The notes below the pieces were generated by a model. The model was not told the DNA's origin. It saw nothing but the letters and a program-made list of their open reading frames with translations, and made no database searches. From Mytilus galloprovincialis (Eukaryota; Mollusca; Bivalvia; Mytilida; Mytilidae): DNA of 64,000 nt. Shown here piece after piece: positions 56,630-64,000 of the stretch. The translations under genes were made by a program, and so were the position numbers. Every line of letters starts with the position of its first letter. The first letter of the stretch is position 1. Location of the stretch: NCBI RefSeq assembly GCF_965363235.1, contig NC_134844.1, forward strand, positions 15,916,646 to 15,980,645, read 5' to 3'.

Positions 56630-59600
56630 CTGAAATTTCAACACAAAATATTGTAAAAGAAAAATTGTTTTCATAAAACCTCTATACAATGTTGCTAATA
56701 AAAAAAAGTAATCAAACCCCTGCATACATATGCATCTGCCCAAAATTAGGTAATCATAACAAATCTGTATACCGTCCCTAATCAATATAATTACCTGGGT
56801 TATGACTGGTGTTTGTAACAGCTACATGTGTTCCTATGCCTCCGCCTGTTGTTGTCATTACTCTGCCTGGTCTGCCTTTGTTACATCCTCCTTTTATACA
56901 TATAACAACAATGACAACAAAAATGGCTCCTGCTGCCAATACACCTATAACCAATCCTGCTATGGCACCTCCGGAACTATGAAAAATATTAAACATTTAT
57001 AACGTTTACAAAAATTGAGAATGGAAATGGGGAATTTGTCAAAGAGTCAACAACCCGTCCAAAGAAAAGACAACAGCAAAAAGGACACCAATAGGTCTTC
57101 AATGTTACTAGTTTACTTTACATGTTCACGACATGAAAAAAACGTTAAAGTGTTTTTTTTTTACAAAACAAGTTTGAACACGCTATATTGCGTTGCCTGC
57201 TTTAATGGTCCGGTTTCCGCGTCTGGCGTACTAAATTATAATCCTGGTACCTTTGATAACTATTCAATTCCCGCCGAGAATCTTTACGAAAAAAGTTATA
57301 AAACAAGTATTACATAAAATTAACGATATTAATGAGCCATGCATGTAAATGAAACCAAATTCAGATGTACCATGTCAGATAAATGTACGTCTTACAATCG
57401 TTCAAAATGTTTAATCCAGTTATTTCCTTTTGCTTACAGTTTCTGAGAAACAGACCTATCCACGAAAAAAAATGTTTGACCAATGAACCACGCAAATGAG
57501 TTAAAGATCAGATGAACTCTCTTAAACCGACTGCATATCTTGCAATTATTGCATACAATTCAAATAGATGATCAAATGTTTATAGTTTGTGAATAATAGA
57601 CTTAACGTTGACTTTTGAAAGAAAAGAATGAGGTCAAGTTCAGACAAACCTGGCAATCAGACATATACATCATAAATCATTGCATACAGCAAATATATTT
57701 AACCTTCTTATAGTACCCTAGACATAGTGTAATCTTATTATAAAAATCTAACCTTAACAAATGAGACAAGGTCAGACATTTACATCTTGTAGTACATAAA
57801 CCAAAATAATCAGATCCAAACAACAGAAAAATTACCGACGAAAATTGAGATCTTTTAATATGAGGTATCTGTTTAAAATGTACAGTACTAGTATATAGCA
57901 ACAATAATAGTCTACGCCGTCGCCGCCCGAGAACAATTATCTAGATGATTCCTGGATGCACTCTCCTAACATAGATATATATATATCTGAATACGGTAGA
58001 ATCAATTTTACCATACAGAGACTAAAATAATAATGTTTATCTACGGTCAAGCTGATTAGTTATTAAAAAAATCCAACTTTTAAATAGAATGTCACTCTTT
58101 TAAACATCATGAGATAAGAAGTTGGAAATGAAATTGTCGTGACAAAGTCTTTTCAAAAACAATACGACCTTGTCCTTCCAATTGTTTATTTTAACTTTCT
58201 TGACATTGCTGTTCCATTTTCACCTTCTGATCGGTTGCACTTAACACAGTCAGGATATGAATCCATAAGAGTATTTACAGTAATGTCAAATGACCCAATA
58301 CTAGTAGTATTTTCGTAACTAAACTTTAGGTATAGATACCATCAAACTTTGTGGCGAAAACTTTTTGTCACGGAATTTAACAGTTGAATCGACTAAAGTA
58401 TTTCTCATAACATGAAAAATTGTCGATATGCATCAAATTAAGAATGGAATTGGGGAATGTGTCAAAGAGACAACACAACGACTAAAGAGCATAAAACAGC
58501 CGCAGGTCACCAACGGGTCTTCAATACAGCGATAGGTGTATTTCAGCAGTTTCGGCCCCTAGACCAAAATATGTACTAGTTAATGACGATGGACGTCATA
58601 TTAAACACCACAATATATAAAAGAAACTAGAAATTAAAATTCAGAAAAGGTAACATAAGAAACTGAACAAAATGACACTGATACATAAATTAACAAAGAA
58701 CTACTAGCAGTAACTGAAATGATAGATCTGGACCTCGATTAAATTGATTGTAAGATTATGTCTTAATCGTATGAATGTCATGTACAATCCCTCCCGTTAG
58801 AGGTTTAGTATCATACAATATATGAGAAGAAAATAACCCGTATCATGCCAACAACTAGTTTAAGAATAAATGTGTCTATTTCCGATACAAAGACCCTATA
58901 AATGAATCAATATCAAGATGGTTAATAACACTACAAAAAGATAACTCGGCTGAGCGTTTTAATCAAGTTGTATTGGTAAGGATTGTGTAAGCTTCTCGAT
59001 GATCAAAATTAGTGTTATCAAACTGTTATATATCTAAAGATTTTTTTCCGAGAAAATGCGGGGTTCAATTTATTTATTTTTTTTGTATTTTTGTCAAAGG
59101 CTATAAATAAATATTTTGTCCAAATTTTATGAAAATTAAACGAGTCAAATTAATTTTAGTCAAGGAGTATGGTACCACCTTGAAGCCCATATGCCATTTT
59201 AAATGACCTGACAACAGTGTTGTAACTATATCTCTTCTTGATTAGTCTGTTTAGAGGTTTTAAATGTTTTTGAGGTGAATGCTGTTGTGTTTGTTCTTTG
59301 GGAACAATATTAACATAACAGATTGGATGGGAAATACCTGAACGTATAAGATGTCTGCATTTTATTTACGAATGATTTCCTAGTACCTATGATATTATTA
59401 AGTAAATGGTTAGACTAGTTTGTGTTATCAAAAACCCTGGTGTAATAGTTTTTGGAGTGGCTATTTGTCCGGCTAGCCGGACGAATAGTGCCAGGGCTAT
59501 GTGTCCGGCCACTGCAATACGCATGTCATATAATGTGTGTTCGGAAGTGCGTGTTGTATTATCTTCAGTAGCACCAGGTGATCGTGTGTAATCCGATCAC

Positions 59601-62600
59601 TGATTTCCAATGTTAAGATCATGGCTTGAAACGGCGATATCAATATTTGTGAATTTGACGATGGAACACGATAGTACAATGTATGTACTTCAAAGAATGA
59701 TATAATCTTATAAAAGGCACTAAAAAAATTGAAATCACAAAGAAAATGGGAAATAAAGATAATTGATCGGAGAACTATAGAAAGGCTTTTACAATTGCAT
59801 GTCTAACTGAATAAAAATTAACTTAGTTCTATTCCGAAAATGAATCTTGCAAGTAGCCCTTGAAGGCGGGAATAGAGGTTCAAAACTTGAAGTGGGGATG
59901 TTTGGTATAGGATTATGAAAAGTGGGGTAATAAAATACACGGGACATCAAAGATGGGATCATGATCAGGAGAAAAAAGAAAAGAGGAATTAGGGAAAAGG
60001 GAAAAGGAGCACACCGTGTCACCCCAACACCCGCAAATAAAATAAAATCCCCTCGAAAATTTCTGAATAAGATTTTAACAGTCTTGTTAACTTTTTGGGG
60101 GGTGGGGTGGGGGACATTATAGAAAAATCTCCCACCTCAGTCTCGCTTAAATTATGGATAACTTGAGGTCAAGGGGTCTATACTTCTCTTTGACAGCTAC
60201 AGACATAATAATTTTGTAAATTTTTCAGGTAGACAAAATCCTCTACGTTAACTTAAAATGCACGAGTCATACACTACCCAAGTTTGTTTTACAAATGATT
60301 TCTTCTCTCTTCTTATGTAAAAAAATATGGCCGGATATATATGATTGTTTTCTGATTATTAGATACTAGTATGAAAACAACAACAATTAACAATTTCAAT
60401 TACCAGTAACAAGATTAGGCCCTTACAATAAAGATTACAAACATGTGTTACCTACCCCCTGGTGCTGCTGAAGATAATATTACCTGATTACACGCACACA
60501 CAAATAGTGAAATGCGCATTGTATTGGACGGACGATTAGTCCTGGTACTATTCGTCAGGCTAGCCGGACGAATAACAACTTCCATAATTTTTCAGTTATG
60601 CGTAGATTTCTTTCGCTAAAACTAATGCGTTGACTTGTTACATACACGAGCGAATCATGTAGTTATTATGCAATAATATCGTCGGCATGTATGAATTTTT
60701 TAGTTTGTTTATTTATATCGTAAAACAGATGTGGCATGATTGGTAATGAGACAACTCCCGACCAGAGACGAAGTTCGCAACACAGATCACCGTACGGTCT
60801 TTAAACTAGCGGTCTGACTTTTGCTAAAAACAATTATATACGAAAACAAACAAACAAATATGATGCGCAGCAACACCAAAAACATAGCTTTTGTTTCATC
60901 ATTCATCATTCATTGATTTGAAATAAACATGTCTAATACTTACATAACATAGTCTCCGTAGTCATAATAATAGTAATAACAATATTGGTATCCAGAATAT
61001 CCGCTGCAGTATCCACTACAATAGGTGGTGTAAGACCCGTATGTATAGCTGTACTTGTAGCAGGTGTCACACAGTACTTCGTCTTCAAAATAAAATAAGA
61101 ACTATTAAACACAATATTTTGTACGATTATGTTGAAAGCTTTTAACTAACTCGTAAGTGAGTCAAAAATTACGAAACAACAAAGAGAATATAAACAGCCA
61201 TGCACGCAAAGACAGCATTATCAAAGGCAACTCGTTTTGATCTACATTGACTGATTATAACGCACATAAAGTACTGCCATTTCAATTGCTTATATTTTCA
61301 ATATGATTAGAGACTCAATTGATTTGAAATTGCTGGTATCAGAATACGGTTTAGCTTTTCTTTGTGACATTTAGGCTTCATGAGCTTATAAACACTTACA
61401 TAAAGTGTTGGCTATGAAAATATTTTGGTCTCAACTTTTACTGAAAAGACACTGATTGTTATGATATAAAAATGTTATAATTACACATATATTTATAGCA
61501 GGTATATATATACCACAGAATACTCAATTCAGTTTTTTAGGCTTTGGTTTTTTTTACCAGAGAATGATCTCCTGTAAATGGCTATTCTATGTTAAGTTTT
61601 TGTAGAGGGTATCGCTTCGGAAAATATAACATTTCTAAACATATACCTTAGACAATACATTTTAATAAATATTTTATTTACCATTTTCTTTGATCTTTAA
61701 AAAACAAAATTGATAGGTACATGTTATTTCTAATATATTTTTTATTTTACATTATATGGCATCGATACTTTAAATATATTTCTCAATAGTGCTTATTATC
61801 CCATTGCATGCTGTACAAATATGGCTTATAGATAAGCTATAATTGTTCTATAATAGAGAGTTACAACTATATCATTATTTTCCTCATGTACAGTATATCA
61901 TCTCGGAAAAACTGTTGCAATAGGTGTGAATTGAGTAGTTTTCCTACTTTAGAATCAAATTAATTTTTCATCGATCAAAGTTTATATTTTGTTTAGTTTG
62001 ATAAATTCCCACTATATAACATGGCAGCTGCTTACCCTTCCGGGCACCTGAGATCACCCCAGTTTTTATTGGGGTTCGTTTTGCTTAGTCTTTAGTTTTC
62101 TATGTTGTGTCTTGTGTACTATAATTTGTCTATTTGTCTTTCTTTTTTTTAAATGGCGTTGTCAGTTAAGTTTCGATCTATGAGTTTGACTGTCCCTCTG
62201 GTATCTTTCGAGCCTCTTTTCTTCGTGTTAACTATAACAGTTTATGTTTTAAAATAACAAATTCATGAATAACTTCACAAATGTGTCGCTCTTCGGTATG
62301 TCTTCAATACTATGATTTGATAAACTTTTCGAGAAAATTATCAGCAACTACGTTGTCGTTATTTTGGTACGATTAACTAGATTATAAAACATACCGCAAC
62401 CATTGCATTTAGTTTTTTTTTTTTAAACCCAACCTTGGAATGATATTCCTTCTGTTTTTGTCATTGATGTGGGACATTATATACTGGAATACTTTTCCAA
62501 GGTTTGGCTATGATTTACTTAATGTAATTACTACCACTGGGTCGATGTCTCTGCTGGTGGACTGTTAGTCCCCGAGGGTATCACCAGCCCAGTAGCCATT

Positions 62601-63192
62601 ACTTCGGTACTGGCATGAAAACACGGATTTGTTGTATTATTAAAATTTGCTGTTAAAAAATGTTACAAATGATTATAAATTAAGGAATGTATCTCCCTCA
62701 TGCAAAGCTCTTATTCTTTTCACGGATTTGGCTATACTTTTTGGACCTTTTGGATTATATCTCTTCGTCTTTTATATAAGCTTTGGATTTCGAATATTTT
62801 GGCTACGAGCATCACTGAAGAGACATGTATTGTCGAAATGTGCATATGGTGCAGGAAAATTGGTACCGTTCATGTTATTACTTGATTTTTGAACTTTTGT
62901 TAATAAAATTATGAGTTCTATTCCCTTTATATCTCTTTTCGAACAGCGGTGAACTGCTGTTGCAATTATTATTCAGCTGACATATGATATCAGGTATTCT
63001 GATGTTGGTATATGAACGAACGATAGGCTACTACACGTTCCCGGATGTGTAGACACTGACCCTTCCTGTAATACTGAAGTTATAGTGTATAAAGTGGTAC
63101 ATGTTGATTGTCTCTTTTTTCGATTAAACAATAATATGATCGTTACTGAACTCACCTATGATAAAAAGTAAGACTAAAATCGCATTATACAT
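56418..63192 (-). CDS. CYYR1/Shisa-like single-pass membrane protein, 4-exon gene
   Basis: Gene-level entry. Exons on the minus strand are 63192-63156, 61082-60944, 56976-56795 and 56629-56418: 570 nt, 189 residues plus stop, all junctions in frame. Domains in order: signal peptide (MYNAILVLLFI), a Cys/Tyr-rich ectodomain of about 45 residues with 5 Cys and about 17 Tyr, including a CYYYYY run, a membrane helix (GLVIGVLAAGAIFVVIVVIC), a basic stop-transfer stretch (KGGCNKGRPGR), and a Pro/Tyr/Gln-rich tail with P-P-A-Y, a WW-domain ligand. This is the layout of cysteine- and tyrosine-rich protein 1 and Shisa-like adaptors, thought to bind WW-domain ubiquitin ligases or traffic receptors. The ectodomain has no adjacent Cys pair, so the precise subfamily is uncertain. 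Introns are 2073, 3967 and 165 bp. Confidence 0.88.
56795..56976 (-). CDS. CYYR1-like gene, exon 3 (transmembrane helix)
   Basis: Acceptor tttttcatag; the split codon AT|T gives Ile. SGGAIAGLVIGVLAAG leads into a Val/Ile-rich helix, then a Cys- and Arg-containing juxtamembrane stretch, a Thr/Gly-rich linker and donor CCCAG|gtaatt (phase 1). The glycine-rich start of the helix is typical of Shisa-like proteins. Confidence 0.92.
57010..57115 (+). repeat. Repeat family C fragment (forward)
   Basis: 'attgagaatggaaatgggga', 'gtcaaagagtcaacaacccg' and 'ccaataggtcttcaat'. It starts about 35 bp upstream of the exon 3 acceptor of the CYYR1-like gene. Confidence 0.7.
57205..57295 (-). repeat. Repeat family E fragment (reverse)
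   Basis: 'gcgtctggcgtactaaatta' and 'taatcctggtacctttgata' are the reverse of 14219-14250. Confidence 0.6.
57296..58436. other. Intron 2 of the CYYR1-like gene, nothing recognised
   Basis: No repeat or coding segment that I can name. Confidence 0.4.
58437..58865 (+). repeat. Repeat family C partial copy (forward)
   Basis: 'aagaatggaattggggaatg', 'gtcaccaacgggtcttcaat', 'gatggacgtcatattaaaca' and 'aggtttagtatcatacaata'. The middle part, including the 'ctgacttggg' core, is deleted. Confidence 0.7.
59452..60587. mobile_element. Element with inverted arms of about 125 bp (59452-59578 / 60457-60587)
   Basis: The left arm contains 'tgtccggctagccggacgaa', 'tagtgccagggcta' and 'ttatcttcagtagcaccagg'. 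The right arm holds the reverse complement of each: 'cctggtgctgctgaagataa', 'tagtcctggtacta' and 'ttcgtcaggctagccggacg'. The spacer is about 880 bp. TCCGGCTAGCCGGA in the left arm is itself a perfect palindrome. A non-autonomous DNA transposon is the likeliest reading. Confidence 0.7.
60728..60815 (+). repeat. Repeat family B fragment
   Basis: 'agatgtggcatgattggtaa', 'tgagacaactcccgaccaga' and 'caccgtacggtctttaaact'. Confidence 0.6.
60944..61082 (-). CDS. CYYR1-like gene, exon 2 (Cys/Tyr-rich ectodomain)
   Basis: Acceptor ttattttgaag, then D-E-V-L-C-D-T-C-Y-K-Y...Y-C-S-G-Y-C-S-G-Y..., CYYYYYDYGDY and donor GTTAT|gtaagt (phase 2). 139 nt. Confidence 0.9.
62010..62225 (+). repeat. Repeat family G copy
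   Basis: 'gctgcttacccttccgggca', 'cctgagatcaccccagtttt', 'gcttagtctttagttttcta' and 'tgtccctctggtatctttcg'. A very common mussel dispersed repeat in my experience. Intron 1 of the CYYR1-like gene. Confidence 0.65.
62536..62875 (+). repeat. Repeat family F copy
   Basis: 'gggtcgatgtctctgctggt', 'agtccccgagggtatcacca' and 'cttcggtactggcatga' match 14728-15045. Confidence 0.7.
63156..63192 (-). CDS. CYYR1-like gene, exon 1 (signal peptide)
   Basis: ATG at 63192 (minus); 12 codons plus one base, hydrophobic (YNAILVLLFII), ending at donor ATAG|gtgagt (phase 1). The split codon G|AC gives Asp with exon 2. It was found from the splice pattern. Confidence 0.85.
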
Positions 63193-63901
63193 ATTGTCTG
63201 TTGAAATTCATGTAGATTATTCTCACTATCTCAATATTGGAATTCAATATAACTACTTGGAAACTACATAAATAATAACTGTGACGTATAGAAATACAAT
63301 GAAGCATTCAATTTTAACTATTTAAATATTACACATACATTTCGCAATAAGGTTGAATAGTTTAACACACTGTGTGACTTGCATCTTAAAATAAATAGTT
63401 GTGTAATATACAGGTTTTATATTTTTTGGCTTAAAAGAATTTTCATAATGTTTATTGTTCATTGGAACTAGTTTGACACCCAAAAGCGTGAAATATTTGT
63501 TTTTTTAAATACCATAATACTCAATCACCATTGTTGAAAATTAAAAGTCAATAAGATAAGCAAACTCAGTGGAATTATGCCAAAAAACTGTCAAAATGAA
63601 TACTGCAAATTTCTGTTATTATATTGAAATTGGTATGATGTAAGTTTTGTAACTGTTTTTTTTTAATTTTTATTTAAAGTGGGCAAAACGTCTCTGAAAT
63701 ACAAAAAAAAACAGACCATAATTTCATTCTCATACTCATAACATTATTGTTTTAGATCTGTTTGTATTTAAACGAGAGACACATGCACATGCTGTCTGTA
63801 TATAGTATGATCCATGATCATTAACATGACAATCCTATTAATTTTATTTTTTATAAATTTACGATAATCGTTTACCGAACTTTTTTTTACAAAAGTTTCT
63901 T

Positions 63902-64000
63902 GTAAATTAAAACATTCGTTAAGGGCATTATAGAGTTTCCGCACTGAAATAAATCAAAGGCTTGAACAAATAATACTTGTTGTTGCATACAAAGCATTTC
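63902..64000 (-). other. Sequence resembling the CYYR1-like 3' UTR; likely edge of a tandem paralogue
   Basis: 'gtaaattaaaacattcgtta', 'agggcattatagagttt', 'aatcaaaggct' and 'acttgttgttgcatacaaag' correspond in order to 'gtaaataaagcattctctac', 'gggctttgcagagttt', 'aatcaaagact' and 'acttgttgtttcatacaaaa' at 56091-56184, the downstream flank of the CYYR1-like gene. The CDS of the putative second gene would lie past the window. Confidence 0.6.

Noticed and set aside
59406..59591. 61-codon plus-strand ORF
   Set aside because: Lies across the left inverted arm of the 59.5-60.6 kb element.

Overview
The window is animal nuclear DNA: AT-rich, with short exons separated by GT/AG introns and very dense interspersed repeats. 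The repeat families (a short element reading 'agatgtggtatgagtgccaatgagac', long mosaic elements containing 'ctgacttgggacaggc', tRNA-headed SINEs, and arrays of about 160 bp units) and an intronless Mab-21/cGAS-type nucleotidyltransferase fit a bivalve mollusc, most likely a mussel (Mytilus or a close relative). That assignment is inference from recognised families; no search was possible.

Three genes can be supported. (1) A plus-strand gene at about 2.6-39.7 kb can be assembled from 12 coding exons by following splice sites and reading phase. It encodes about 1268 residues of divergent ankyrin repeats ending in a SOCS box (BC-box plus an LPIP Cul5-box), so it is an ASB-type substrate receptor for a cullin-5 ubiquitin ligase. 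Nine consecutive exons (2-10) begin and end in phase 1. Intron 7 is 16.25 kb and intron 8 carries a decayed antisense reverse transcriptase. (2) A single-exon plus-strand gene at 50812-52782 encodes a 656-residue Mab-21/cGAS-like protein with an apparently intact GS...DxD motif and a helical, TPR-like C-terminus. (3) A four-exon minus-strand gene at 63192-56418 encodes a 189-residue single-pass membrane protein of the CYYR1/Shisa-like type: signal peptide, Cys/Tyr-rich ectodomain, one membrane helix, and a Pro/Tyr/Gln-rich tail with a PPAY motif.

Layout: 0-2.6 kb repeats; 2.6-39.7 kb ankyrin-SOCS gene with repeat-filled introns; 39.7-50.8 kb intergenic, containing a (GA)n tract, a 420 bp inverted-repeat element and a diverged tandem duplication (about 43.55-45.4 against 46.8-49.6 kb); 50.8-52.8 kb nucleotidyltransferase; 52.8-56 kb intergenic; 56-63.2 kb membrane-protein gene. 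The last 100 bp of the window resemble the 3' UTR of gene 3, which suggests a tandem paralogue just beyond the edge. The three genes need not work together; both the ankyrin-SOCS and the cGAS-like families are often linked to signalling or innate immunity, but that is family knowledge and not visible here.
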